From NCBI RefSeq assembly GCF_027941915.1, contig NZ_CP116009.1, forward strand, positions 4,092,001 to 4,156,000: DNA of 64,000 nucleotides, given 5' to 3'. The stretch is from Ramlibacter tataouinensis (lineage in GTDB: Bacteria > Pseudomonadota > Gammaproteobacteria > Burkholderiales > Burkholderiaceae_C). Position numbers and translations under genes: made by a program. This document shows positions 1 through 8,069 of the stretch, one piece after another; the first letter of the stretch is position 1, and each line of letters opens with the position of its first letter. Below the pieces are notes generated by a model. The model had not been told where the DNA came from. It ran no database searches and worked only from the letters and a program-made list of their open reading frames with translations.

Positions 1-1
1 C

Positions 2-1165
2 CAGGAGCTGACCCAGACGATGGCGACGTTCCAGCGCGCCCTGCTGGAGCAGGCCTCGCAGGCCACCCGCACCCAGAACAGCCAGATCGATGCCTTCGCC
101 CAGCAGCTCACGCTGCTGCAGAAGACGGTGGCCGACACCCTGGGGACCCAGCTGCAGGGCCTGAGCGAATCGAATGCCCGCCGGCTGGCCGAAGTGCGCA
201 GCACGCTCGAAGTCCAGCTCGCGCAACTGCAGCAGGCCAATGCGGCGCGGCTCGACGAGATGCGGCGCACCGTCGACGAGAAGCTGCAGGCCACGCTGGA
301 GACGCGCCTGGGCGAGAGCTTCCGCCAGGTCGCCGAGCGGCTGGAGCAGGTGCACAAGGGCCTGGGCGAGATGCAGGTGCTGGCCCAGGGCGTGGGCGAC
401 CTGCAGCGGGTGCTGGCCAACGTGAAGGCGCGCGGCGTGTTCGGCGAGGTCCAGCTCGAGGCGCTGCTGGAACAGGTGCTGACGCCCGAGCAGTACGCGC
501 GCCAGGTCGAGACCCGACCGCACAGCAAGCAGCGGGTCGATTTCGCGGTGAAGCTGCCGGGCCGCGCCGGCGAGGGCGCGCCGGTGTGGCTGCCGATCGA
601 CGCCAAGTTCCCGCGCGAGGACTACGAGCGCCTGCTGGAAGCGGCCGACCGCGCCGATGCGGCCGGCGTCGACAGCGCGGGCCGCGCGCTGGAGCAGCGC
701 ATCCGGCAGGAAGCCAAGTCGATCTGCGAATACTACCTGTGTCCGCCGCACACCACCGACTTCGCCATCCTGTTCCTGCCGGTGGAAAGCCTGTACGCGG
801 AGGTGCTGCGCCGCCCGGGCCTGATGGACCAGATCCAGCGCGACCACCGCGTGACCCTGGCCGGCCCGACCACGCTGCTGGCGCTGCTCAACAGCCTGCA
901 CATGGGCTTTCGCACCCTGGCCCTGGAACGCCAGGCCTCCGAGGTGTGGAAGGTGCTGGGCGCCGTGAAGACCGAGTTCGAGCGCTACGGCACCTGGGTC
1001 GATCGCATCCGCGAGCAGGTGCGCAAGGCCTCCGAGACGCTGGACGATGCCCAGGTGCGCACGCGCCAGATGCGCCGGGCGCTCAAGGCGGTCGAAGCGC
1101 TGCCCGAGGAGCAGGCCCAGGCCGTGCTGCCGGCGCCCGCGGGGCAGGGCGGCGAAACGGTGTGA
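2..1165 (+). CDS. rmuC: DNA recombination protein RmuC, 5' partial
   Basis: The reading frame is open at the left edge of the window, so the N-terminus is missing; the first visible ATG at 20 is probably internal. The visible part begins with a long Gln/Ala/Leu-rich coiled coil (about 130 residues). The RmuC core follows, including LPIDAKFP near residue 195 and a conserved stretch around FLPVESLYAEVLRRPGL. RmuC proteins limit inversions at short inverted repeats and are thought to carry a restriction-endonuclease-like fold; no assay-level function can be read here. The stop overlaps the GTG start of the next gene (GTGA), so the two genes are probably translationally coupled. Confidence 0.93.
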   Translation, partial: QELTQTMATFQRALLEQASQATRTQNSQIDAFAQQLTLLQKTVADTLGTQLQGLSESNARRLAEVRSTLEVQLAQLQQANAARLDEMRRTVDEKLQATLETRLGESFRQVAERLEQVHKGLGEMQVLAQGVGDLQRVLANVKARGVFGEVQLEALLEQVLTPEQYARQVETRPHSKQRVDFAVKLPGRAGEGAPVWLPIDAKFPREDYERLLEAADRADAAGVDSAGRALEQRIRQEAKSICEYYLCPPHTTDFAILFLPVESLYAEVLRRPGLMDQIQRDHRVTLAGPTTLLALLNSLHMGFRTLALERQASEVWKVLGAVKTEFERYGTWVDRIREQVRKASETLDDAQVRTRQMRRALKAVEALPEEQAQAVLPAPAGQGGETV

Positions 1166-2331
1166 GCGGCGGCCTCAGTCCCGAACTGCTGCGCCTGATC
1201 GCCGGGCAGGTGTTCCTGCACGCCTGCATGGCCGGCATGCGCATGGCGGCGCCGCTGATGGCGCTGCGTTCGGGCTACAGCGAGGCGGCGGTCGGCGTGC
1301 TGCTGGCCCTGTTTGCGCTGACGCCGATGCTGCTGGCCCTGCCTGCGGGCCGCTACGCGGATCGCCACGGCCTGCGCCGGCCCTTTGCCTGGTCGGTGCT
1401 GGCCGCGTCGCTGGGCGGCAGCCTGGCGGTGGCCTTCCCGGTGTTCCCGGTTCTGTGCCTGTCGGCGCTGATGACGGGCGGCGCCGCCGGTGCGGCCTCG
1501 ATCGCGCTGCAGCGGCACGTGGGTCGTGCCGCCGGCGGCGCGACCCAGCTGCGCCAGGTGTTCTCCTGGCTGGCGATCGGGCCGGCGTTCTCCAACTTCC
1601 TCGGGCCATTCGCCGCCGGCCTGGCGATCGACCATGCCGGCTTCCGGCTGGCCTTCCTGCTGCTGGCGGTGCTGCCGCTGGCCAGCTGGTTCTGGGTGCG
1701 GCGGGCGCGCGAGCTGCCGCCGGTCCATGCCCCGGCCGGCGAACGCGAAGGCACGGCCTGGGATCTGCTGCGCGAGCCCGGATTCCGCCGCCTGCTGCTG
1801 GTGAACTGGGTGTTGTCCTCGTGCTGGGACGTGCACACCTTCGTGGTGCCGGTGCTGGGTTACGAGCGCGGCCTGTCGGCTTCGGTGATCGGCACCCTGC
1901 TCGGCGCCTTCGCCATCGCCGCCGTCGCGGTGCGGGTGCTGATGCCGGTCGTGGCCGCCTACCTGAAGGAGTGGGCGGTGATCACGGCGGCGATGGCGGC
2001 GACCGCGCTGCTGTTCACCGTCTATCCGCTGCTGGCATCGCCGCTGTCGATGGGGCTGTGCTCGGTGTTGCTGGGCGTGGCCCTGGGGACGGTGCAGCCG
2101 ATGATCATGAGCATGCTGCACCAGATCACGCCGGAACACCGCCACGGGCAGGCGGTGGGTTTGCGGCTGATGGCGATCAACGCCAGCAGCGTCAGCATGC
2201 CGATCCTGTTCGGCGCTGCCGGCACCGTGATCGGAATCTCGGGGGTGTTCTGGGCGGTCGCCGGCGTGGTCGCGGCCGGCACCCGCCTGTCATTGCGGCT
2301 CGGCCGCGAGCCGGCCGGTCAGAGCCGGTAG
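1162..2331 (+). CDS. MFS transporter
   Basis: This 389-residue protein is almost entirely hydrophobic, with about 12 predicted membrane spans. A short charged loop GRYADRHGLRR follows the second span and matches the MFS loop 2-3 signature (G-x-x-x-D-R-x-G-R-R/K). It is expected to be an inner-membrane drug or metabolite exporter; the substrate cannot be inferred. I chose the GTG at 1162, which overlaps the rmuC stop, because it directly precedes the first membrane segment; the frame stays open upstream only as a shadow of rmuC. The last 13 bases overlap the end of the convergent LOG-family gene. Confidence 0.88.
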   Translation: MSGGLSPELLRLIAGQVFLHACMAGMRMAAPLMALRSGYSEAAVGVLLALFALTPMLLALPAGRYADRHGLRRPFAWSVLAASLGGSLAVAFPVFPVLCLSALMTGGAAGAASIALQRHVGRAAGGATQLRQVFSWLAIGPAFSNFLGPFAAGLAIDHAGFRLAFLLLAVLPLASWFWVRRARELPPVHAPAGEREGTAWDLLREPGFRRLLLVNWVLSSCWDVHTFVVPVLGYERGLSASVIGTLLGAFAIAAVAVRVLMPVVAAYLKEWAVITAAMAATALLFTVYPLLASPLSMGLCSVLLGVALGTVQPMIMSMLHQITPEHRHGQAVGLRLMAINASSVSMPILFGAAGTVIGISGVFWAVAGVVAAGTRLSLRLGREPAGQSR

Positions 2332-3182
2332 AAGCGCTTGATGATGTCCCAGGCGCCTTGCGCATCGTCGGCGTACTGGAGCAGCTCCAGGTCGGCCGGT
2401 GCGATCACCCCTTCCTCGACCAGCACCTCGAAGTCGACCAGCCGTTTCCAGTAGTCCGGCCCGAACAGAACGATCGGCACCTGGTGCGACTTGCGCGTCT
2501 GCACCAGGGTGATCACCTCGAACAGCTCGTCCAGCGTGCCGAAGCCGCCCGGGAACGCCACCAGCGCCTTGGCCCGCATCATGAAGTGCATCTTGCGCAG
2601 GGCGAAGTAGTGGAACTTGAACGACAGCTCCGGCGTGACGAAGGGGTTGGGCGCCTCCTCCATCGGCAGCGCGATCGACAGGCCCACGCTGCTGCCGCCG
2701 GCCTCCCAGGCGCCGCGATTGGCCGCCTGCATGATCCCCGGGCCACCCCCGGTGCAGATGAACAGGCGCTCGCCCGGCTCGCGCGCGGCGCTGAATTGCG
2801 CGACCAGCTTGCCGAAGGCGCGCGCCTCCTCGTAGTAGCGCGCGTTGCGCGCCAGCGCCCGGGCGCGGCGGATCACTGCCTCGTCGCCGCCGGCCTCGGC
2901 CGCGGCGAGCAGGGCCGCCGCTTCCTCTTCGCTGCGAAAGCGCGCGCTGCCGAACACGACGACGGTGTTCTCGATCCCATGCGCCTGCTGCTCCAGGTCG
3001 GGCTTGAGCAGCTCCAGCTGGAAGCGGATGCCGCGGGTCTCGCGGCGCAGCAGGAACTCGGGGTCGGCAAAGGCCAGCCGACTGGCCTCGGGATCCAGCG
3101 GCAGGCCGGCGTCGGAGTGCGCCTTGAGGGTGGCCCAGGCGTCGGCGAGCCGCCCGTCGTGGATGTTGCGGGTGGAAGACAT
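2319..3182 (-). CDS. LOG-family protein (TIGR00730, cytokinin riboside 5'-monophosphate phosphoribohydrolase-like)
   Basis: This 287-residue protein carries the LOG signature PGGFGTLDE and an upstream nucleotide-binding glycine motif, GGGPGIMQAANRG. LOG proteins hydrolyse nucleoside 5'-monophosphates at the N-glycosidic bond, releasing a base and ribose 5-phosphate; many were formerly misannotated as lysine decarboxylases. The N-terminal 80 residues extend beyond a minimal LOG domain, as in the longer proteobacterial subgroup. I chose the ATG at 3182 (MSSTRN). It has no Shine-Dalgarno sequence, but GAAAAT lies 6 nt upstream, consistent with a leaderless message. Physiological substrate unknown. 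Confidence 0.85.
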   Translation of the reverse strand: MSSTRNIHDGRLADAWATLKAHSDAGLPLDPEASRLAFADPEFLLRRETRGIRFQLELLKPDLEQQAHGIENTVVVFGSARFRSEEEAAALLAAAEAGGDEAVIRRARALARNARYYEEARAFGKLVAQFSAAREPGERLFICTGGGPGIMQAANRGAWEAGGSSVGLSIALPMEEAPNPFVTPELSFKFHYFALRKMHFMMRAKALVAFPGGFGTLDELFEVITLVQTRKSHQVPIVLFGPDYWKRLVDFEVLVEEGVIAPADLELLQYADDAQGAWDIIKRFYRL

Positions 3183-3247
3183 CGACCGATTTTCGCGGCA
3201 AAACCCGTGGGGTATCCTCTCGCGCCAGAACAACAGAGGGGACAACC

Positions 3248-3904
3248 GTGGGGGAGCCGCTGTTCCATGTCGTGCTGGAAGGCCGCAAGCTCGGCCCGTA
3301 CGACCGCCGCACCGTGGTCGGCATGCGCATCAAGAAGGCGCTGTCGAGCGATCACGTGCTGATCGACACCACGGGGCAGCAGCTCACAGTGGCCGACCTG
3401 ATCGGCCGCCCTCCCGCCTCCCGCGACTACGGACCCAGTCGCACCAGCGGCTTCTCGGTGGTGCAGGCCACCTACGCCGCCAGCCTGGTCGCCGTGCAGG
3501 GCCGCGGCCTGGCCATCCCCGCCTTCAGGGGCGAGGTCGAGGCGCGCGTGCAGTCGAAGGTGCTGCGGATCGCCGGCCGCTTCCGCCGGGGCCTGGACTG
3601 GAAGGAGGATCGCGTCAAGCTGCCGCTCAAGGACATCGTGCATGCCGGCGCCAGCGGCAGCGAAGTCGAGCTCGGCCTGTGGGTGGACGGACGGCCACCC
3701 CAGCGCATTCGACTGGAGCTGTTCACGCCGGGGGCCGCGACCGAGTTCCTGCAATGGCTGCCCGATGCCGCTCCCTGGCCGGCCGGCGGCAAGCCCGCGC
3801 CGCGGGCCGGCCTGCGTGGACAGCTCCTGTGGGCCTCGATGGGCGGCGTCGCCGTCGTGGCGCTGGTCCTGGCCGGCCTGGTGCTGGGCCGCGGCTTCTA
3901 CTGA
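3248..3904 (+). CDS. Hypothetical membrane-anchored protein with GYF_2-like N-terminus
   Basis: This 218-residue protein starts at a GTG preceded by AGAGGGG. Residues 3-50 (a short strand, the motif RKLGPYDRRTV, then a helix) resemble the GYF_2/DUF4339 domain, which usually reads GPxxxxEL. A mixed domain of about 110 residues follows, and a single hydrophobic helix ends the protein (about residues 190-217), giving a C-terminal anchor with the bulk probably in the cytoplasm. Function unknown. It is divergent from the LOG gene, with 65 bp between the starts. Its stop overlaps the 3' end of the convergent AEC gene by 7 bases. The GYF assignment is by eye only. Confidence 0.7.
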   Translation: MGEPLFHVVLEGRKLGPYDRRTVVGMRIKKALSSDHVLIDTTGQQLTVADLIGRPPASRDYGPSRTSGFSVVQATYAASLVAVQGRGLAIPAFRGEVEARVQSKVLRIAGRFRRGLDWKEDRVKLPLKDIVHAGASGSEVELGLWVDGRPPQRIRLELFTPGAATEFLQWLPDAAPWPAGGKPAPRAGLRGQLLWASMGGVAVVALVLAGLVLGRGFY

Positions 3905-4785
3905 CCCGGCAGCGCGATCGCCAGCCCCAGCGGCACGAACAGCAGCGCCAGCGCGTTGCCCAGCAGGATCATCGCCGCCACCCGCTCCGGCTCCTGGCCG
4001 TAGCGCTCGGCCAGCAGGAACTGCATCACGGCCGGCGGCAGGGCGCCGAACAGGATCAACTGCGCCCGTGCCGGGCCCGTGAGCTCCAGCGCCCAGGCCA
4101 GGGGCACGGCCAGCGCCAGGCCGACCAGCGGACGCGCAAACGCGCCCAGCAAGCCGCGCGGGATGTCCTGCGGCTGCAGCGCGGTCAGGCGCACCCCCAG
4201 CGCGAACAGCATCAGCGGCAGCGTCGCCTCGCCCATCAGGCGCATGCCCGTCATCAGCATCTCGGGCGGGCGGATGCCGCTGGCCGCGCTGGCGAAGCCG
4301 AGCGCCGCCGCGATCATCAGCGGCGACAGCAGCAGGTCGCGCGTGCGGGCATCGGCGCTGGTGATGCGCGCGCCCAGCGAGAAGTGCAGCACGTTGCTGA
4401 CCGAGAACAATGCGACGGCCGCGCCGAAGTGCTCCGGCCCGAACGCCAGCAGCGCCAGCGGCAGGCCCATGTTGCCGCAGTTGTTGAACATCACCACCGG
4501 CACCAGGCTGCGCGGCCCGGTGTGCGTCAGCCGCGCGAGGAGCCAGGCGACCGCGCCGCAGGCCAGGATCAGCAGCGCGCCGGCCGCGAGCAGGCGCTCG
4601 TGCTCCTGCAGCCGGAAGTCCTTGCCGGCCAGGGCGGTGTACACCAGCAGCGGCGTCATCACGTCCAGCACGATGCGGTTGAAGGCGCGCAGGTCCGGCT
4701 GGCGGCGCCGGGCGTAGCCGAAGCCGATGGCGACGATCAGGAACACCGGAACGATCACCTGCGCGATGCGCAGCAGCAACTCCAT
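3898..4785 (-). CDS. AEC family (auxin efflux carrier-like) transporter
   Basis: The 295-residue protein has about 10 hydrophobic spans. An N-terminal half (FLIVAIGFGYARRR, then LDVMTPLLVYTAL) and a C-terminal half repeat the same architecture, as in the bile/arsenite/riboflavin superfamily that includes AEC permeases. The motif NNCGNMGLPLALLAFG in the middle is characteristic of the family (N-x-G-x-x-G-x-P). Bacterial AEC members export or exchange organic acids such as malate or malonate; the substrate is not assignable here. Its ATG directly abuts the stop of the upstream DUF3445 gene (TGAATG), so the two are probably one transcription unit. Confidence 0.88.
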   Translation of the reverse strand: MELLLRIAQVIVPVFLIVAIGFGYARRRQPDLRAFNRIVLDVMTPLLVYTALAGKDFRLQEHERLLAAGALLILACGAVAWLLARLTHTGPRSLVPVVMFNNCGNMGLPLALLAFGPEHFGAAVALFSVSNVLHFSLGARITSADARTRDLLLSPLMIAAALGFASAASGIRPPEMLMTGMRLMGEATLPLMLFALGVRLTALQPQDIPRGLLGAFARPLVGLALAVPLAWALELTGPARAQLILFGALPPAVMQFLLAERYGQEPERVAAMILLGNALALLFVPLGLAIALPGQ

Positions 4786-5586
4786 TCAGGCGGCTTTCCG
4801 GGCCAGCCAGCGCAGCAGCGGCTCGCGCGCGGGCGCCAGCCCCTTGTAGGCCAGCACCGCCTCGCTCATGGAGCCGAGTGCGGCATGCAGGCGTGCCGCC
4901 TTGTCCGTGCCGTCGATCGCCTCGGCCAGCGGTTGCAGCATCACCCGGATGGTGAACACCGCCTGGCGCGTGCCCTGGCCGACCGGAAAGAAGGTCTGGC
5001 GCTCGACCCGCAGCCAGCAGCCGCGGACGAAGGCCTGCTCGTCCTCGCCCGAGGGCCAGGGCGCGCGCGGCTGCCGGCGCGGGTGCTGGTCGTGGCGCGG
5101 CGACGGACTGATCGTCCAGACGAAGCGCTCCCAGCGCTCGCCGGACGTGGCCAGCGCCACCAGCGAAGGGCCGGCGCCGAGGAGGGCGGCGTTGTCGGCC
5201 ACCGGCGCATGCACCGCCGCGAAGTCCAGCCCCAGCTTGTCTTCGGGCGCCCAGTGGGACGGCACGCAGACGCACAGCCAGGGCAGGGTGCCGTCGGCGC
5301 CATCGAGCACGGTGAAGTCTTCCTCGAAGGCCAGTTCCAGGCGATGGGGGTCGAAGGCGTCCAGCCCGTCGATCCGGCCTTGCTGCGCGATGGCGGCCAG
5401 GGCCGGCCCCGGATCGAAGCCGGCGGCGCTATGGCGCGAGGCGCCGGCCTCGTGGACCTTGCGCTTTTCCGCGAACAGCGCCGAACCCGGCGCCAGCGGC
5501 GTCAGGTGCCGCGCGCCCGGCATGAGCCGGCGCAGCCCCGGCTGCATGCGGAAGGGGGCGGTGATCAGCCCGAAGTCGAAGTCCAC
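4786..5586 (-). CDS. DUF3445 protein, haem-dependent oxidative N-demethylase alpha-subunit-like
   Basis: This 266-residue protein matches DUF3445. It has an acidic N-terminal segment containing LGLDFAAVHAPVADN and a conserved FVRGCWLRVERQTFFPV region near residue 185. Characterised homologues (HODM alpha subunits) form a PAS-like haem domain that demethylates dimethylamine, working with flavin and ferredoxin subunits; none of those partners is encoded nearby. The start is a GTG at 5586, the first in-frame start before the conserved N-terminus. TCCAAT lies 6 nt upstream and there is no Shine-Dalgarno sequence. The gene directly precedes, and probably shares a message with, the AEC transporter, hinting at handling of a small organic molecule. 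Confidence 0.75.
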   Translation of the reverse strand: MDFDFGLITAPFRMQPGLRRLMPGARHLTPLAPGSALFAEKRKVHEAGASRHSAAGFDPGPALAAIAQQGRIDGLDAFDPHRLELAFEEDFTVLDGADGTLPWLCVCVPSHWAPEDKLGLDFAAVHAPVADNAALLGAGPSLVALATSGERWERFVWTISPSPRHDQHPRRQPRAPWPSGEDEQAFVRGCWLRVERQTFFPVGQGTRQAVFTIRVMLQPLAEAIDGTDKAARLHAALGSMSEAVLAYKGLAPAREPLLRWLARKAA

Positions 5587-5636
5587 GGCAGGATTGGAAA
5601 TCGGATTAGGCCCGTTGTGCAGGGTGCCAGGAAACG

Positions 5637-5661
5637 AAAAAAAGGCTCCTTGCGGAGCCTT
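5637..5661 (-). terminator. Rho-independent terminator after efp
   Basis: Read on the minus strand, an 8-bp stem AAGGCTCC/GGAGCCTT with a 4-nt loop is followed by seven T residues (the plus-strand A-run 5637-5643). It lies 18 bases after the efp stop and before the DUF3445 start, separating the two same-strand genes. Confidence 0.88.
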
Positions 5662-5679
5662 CCATCGGGAATGCGGTGG

Positions 5680-6234
5680 TCAGACGCGGCGGCGGTACTC
5701 GCCGGTGCGCGTGTCGATCTCGACCTTGTCGCCCTGGGCCACGAAGATCGGCACGCCGATCTCGAAGCCGGTGGCGATCTTGGCCGGCTTGAGCACCTTG
5801 CCCGAGGTGTCGCCCTTGACGGCCGGCTCGGTCCAGGTGATCTCGCGCTCGACGCTGGTGGGCAGTTCCACCGAAATCGCCTTGCCTTCGTAGAACACCA
5901 CTTCGGCGGTCATCCCGTCCTCGAGGTAGTTGAGCGCGTCGCCCATGTTCTCGGCCTCGACCTCGTACTGGTTGTACTCGCCATCCATCCACACGTACAT
6001 CGGGTCGGCGAAGTACGAGTAGCTGCAGTCCTTCTTGTCCAGCACGATCTGGTCCATCTTGTCGTCCGCCTTGAAGACGACTTCCGTGCCCTGGTTGGAC
6101 AGCAGGCTCTTGAGCTTCATGCGCACGGTGGCGGCGTTGCGGCCGCCGCGGGCGTACTCGGTCTTGAGCACGACCCAGGGGGCGCCGTTCTGCATGATCA
6201 CGTTGCCGGCGCGGATTTCTTGAGCGATTTTCAT
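5680..6234 (-). CDS. efp: Translation elongation factor P, Arg32 type
   Basis: EF-P of 184 residues, the normal length, has three beta-barrel domains. It binds ribosomes stalled on polyproline and promotes peptide-bond formation. The N-terminal KOW-like domain carries the loop RGGRNA with arginine at position 32. In this EF-P subfamily Arg32 is rhamnosylated by EarP from dTDP-rhamnose, and an EarP gene is present at 10732-11778. I chose the ATG at 6234 because it begins the conserved [11 protein letters not shown]; the frame runs 35 codons further upstream without family similarity. In related genomes earP and efp are commonly adjacent, but here about 4.5 kb separates them. Confidence 0.97.
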   Translation of the reverse strand: MKIAQEIRAGNVIMQNGAPWVVLKTEYARGGRNAATVRMKLKSLLSNQGTEVVFKADDKMDQIVLDKKDCSYSYFADPMYVWMDGEYNQYEVEAENMGDALNYLEDGMTAEVVFYEGKAISVELPTSVEREITWTEPAVKGDTSGKVLKPAKIATGFEIGVPIFVAQGDKVEIDTRTGEYRRRV

Positions 6235-6382
6235 GGGGGTTCGGTGGCGAAGTAGGCCGCGGGGCGCCCGCGTGGCGGGTGCGAAGGGGCGGCGGTGGGC
6301 ACGAGGCGCCAGCCAGGCAGGCTGCTCGCGCAAAACCATGGGATTTTACTTGCTTTTGTTCGGCTGCCTGCGGCCTGGCCGC

Positions 6383-6399
6383 GTTAAGTCGCCCTTAAG
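6383..6399 (+). promoter_or_regulatory. PmrA-type direct repeat upstream of eptA
   Basis: GTTAAG-N5-CTTAAG lies 23 bp before the eptA start. It matches the known PmrA/BasR box (YTTAAK-N5-YTTAAK) at all but the first base of the left half. CTTAAG is itself palindromic, so orientation is ambiguous, but efp is the only other gene that could be read from this spot. Its presence beside a PmrAB-like pair makes it a likely binding site of the response regulator at 9378-10037. No convincing -10 element is visible between the box and the ATG. Confidence 0.65.
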
Positions 6400-6422
6400 C
6401 CGGCCGCCCGGATGCTCGGCCG

Positions 6423-8069
6423 ATGCGATGGAGAACGAGGCCGGCGCTGCACACCGAGACTTTGGTGCTGCTGGCCGCCCTGTACCTGCTGGCCGCCTGC
6501 AATGGCCCGTTCTGGCGCGCGGCGCTGGCCGGCCGCGAGCTGTCGAGCCCGGCCACCTGGGGCTTCGCGCTGGCACTGTTCGGCGCGCTGGCGGCCCTGT
6601 ACGTCGGCCTGGCCTGCCTGGTGGCCACGCGCCGCACGGTGCGGCCGCTGCTGGCTGCGCTGCTGCTGCTGGGCGCGACGCTGTCTTTCTACATCGATCG
6701 CTACGCCGTCTACTTCGACCGGAACATGCTGCGCAACGTGCTGGCCACCCAGTGGGGCGAGGCGCGCGAGCTGCTGGGGCCGGGGTTGCTGGGTCACCTG
6801 TTGCTGTGGGGCGTGCTGCCGGCCGCGCTGCTGTGGTGGCCCCGGCTGCTGCCGCGCCGGCCCCTGCGGGCGCTGGCGGTGCGCTCGGCCTGGATCGCCG
6901 GCGCCGCCGTGGTGGTGGTGGCCAGCCTGGCGCCGGTGTTCGCCGATTTCGCCTCGGTGATGCGCAACCACAAGGAAGTGCGGCACCTGCTCACGCCGGG
7001 CAACGTGCTGGCTGCCGCCGCCGGCCAGGCCTGGGGCCGCGCCGCCCGGCCGCCCGGTCCGCTGCAGCCGGTGGGCGCCGACGCCCGCCTGGAGCCCGGC
7101 CCGCCGGGGCGGCGTCCGGCGCTGTTCGTGCTGGTGGTGGGCGAGACCGCACGCGCCGCCAACTTCTCGCTCGACGGCTATGGGCGCGACACCAACCCGG
7201 AGCTGGCCCGGCGCGACATCGTCAACTTCAGCCACGCGACCGCCTGCGGCACCTCGACCGAGGTGTCGCTGCCCTGCATGTTCTCGGTGTACGGCCGTGC
7301 CGGCTACGACGAGGCCGCCATCCTGTCGCACGAGTCGCTGCTGCACGTGCTGAACCGCGCCGGCATCCAGGTGCTGTGGCGCGACAACCAGTCCGGCTGC
7401 AAGGGCGTGTGCGACGGCCTGCCGGTCCAGCAGCTCGACCGGGCCGGCGTGGAGCGCGTGTGCCCGGAGGGCCCCTGCTTCGACGAGGTCCTGCTGCACG
7501 GGCTGGACCAGGTGGCGGCCGATGCGCACGGCAACCTGTTCGTGGTGCTGCACCAACTGGGCAGCCACGGGCCTTCGTACTACCGCCGCTACCCGGCGGC
7601 GTTCCGCCGCTTCACCCCGGCCTGCGAACAGGACGAGCTGCGCCGCTGCAGCCGCGAGGAGATCGTGAACGCGTACGACAACTCGCTGCTGTACACCGAC
7701 CACTTCCTGGCGCGGGTGATCGACTTCCTGCAGGCGCGACAGGACCGCTTCGACACCGCCATGCTGTACGTGTCGGACCACGGCGAGTCGCTGGGCGAGG
7801 CGGGCCTGTACCTGCACGGCGTGCCGTACGCGATCGCGCCGAGCGAGCAGACCCGGGTGCCGATGCTGGCGTGGCTGTCGCCGGGGTTCGCCCGCTCGGC
7901 CCGGCTCGACCTGGGCTGCCTGCGCGGGCGGGCCGGCGAGCCGGTCTCGCACGACCACCTGTTCCACTCGCTGCTGGGCGTGCTGGACGTGGCAACTTCG
8001 GCCTACCAGCCGGAGCGCGACCTGTTCCGGCCCTGCCGAACGCTCAAGACGGCGGAAATCGCACCCTGA
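6423..8069 (+). CDS. eptA: Lipid A phosphoethanolamine transferase
   Basis: This 548-residue protein has five hydrophobic spans in residues 10-175 followed by a periplasmic alkaline-phosphatase-fold domain, the EptA/MCR arrangement. Metal and catalytic motifs are present: GETARAANFSLDGYGRDTNP (Glu241), CGTSTEVSLPCMFS (nucleophile Thr279, equivalent to MCR-1 Thr285), RDNQSGCKGVC, HQLGSHGPSYY, and SDHGESLGE for the zinc site. It transfers phosphoethanolamine from phosphatidylethanolamine to lipid A, reducing negative charge and polymyxin binding. A PmrA-type box lies just upstream. It converges on the sensor kinase gene, and the two coding regions overlap by 26 bases at their 3' ends. Confidence 0.94.
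   Translation: MRWRTRPALHTETLVLLAALYLLAACNGPFWRAALAGRELSSPATWGFALALFGALAALYVGLACLVATRRTVRPLLAALLLLGATLSFYIDRYAVYFDRNMLRNVLATQWGEARELLGPGLLGHLLLWGVLPAALLWWPRLLPRRPLRALAVRSAWIAGAAVVVVASLAPVFADFASVMRNHKEVRHLLTPGNVLAAAAGQAWGRAARPPGPLQPVGADARLEPGPPGRRPALFVLVVGETARAANFSLDGYGRDTNPELARRDIVNFSHATACGTSTEVSLPCMFSVYGRAGYDEAAILSHESLLHVLNRAGIQVLWRDNQSGCKGVCDGLPVQQLDRAGVERVCPEGPCFDEVLLHGLDQVAADAHGNLFVVLHQLGSHGPSYYRRYPAAFRRFTPACEQDELRRCSREEIVNAYDNSLLYTDHFLARVIDFLQARQDRFDTAMLYVSDHGESLGEAGLYLHGVPYAIAPSEQTRVPMLAWLSPGFARSARLDLGCLRGRAGEPVSHDHLFHSLLGVLDVATSAYQPERDLFRPCRTLKTAEIAP

Noticed and set aside
2845..6255. 1136-codon plus-strand open frame
   Set aside because: It runs antisense to LOG, AEC, DUF3445 and efp, has Arg/Gln/His-rich low-complexity translation and no family features; it is an artefact of high GC.
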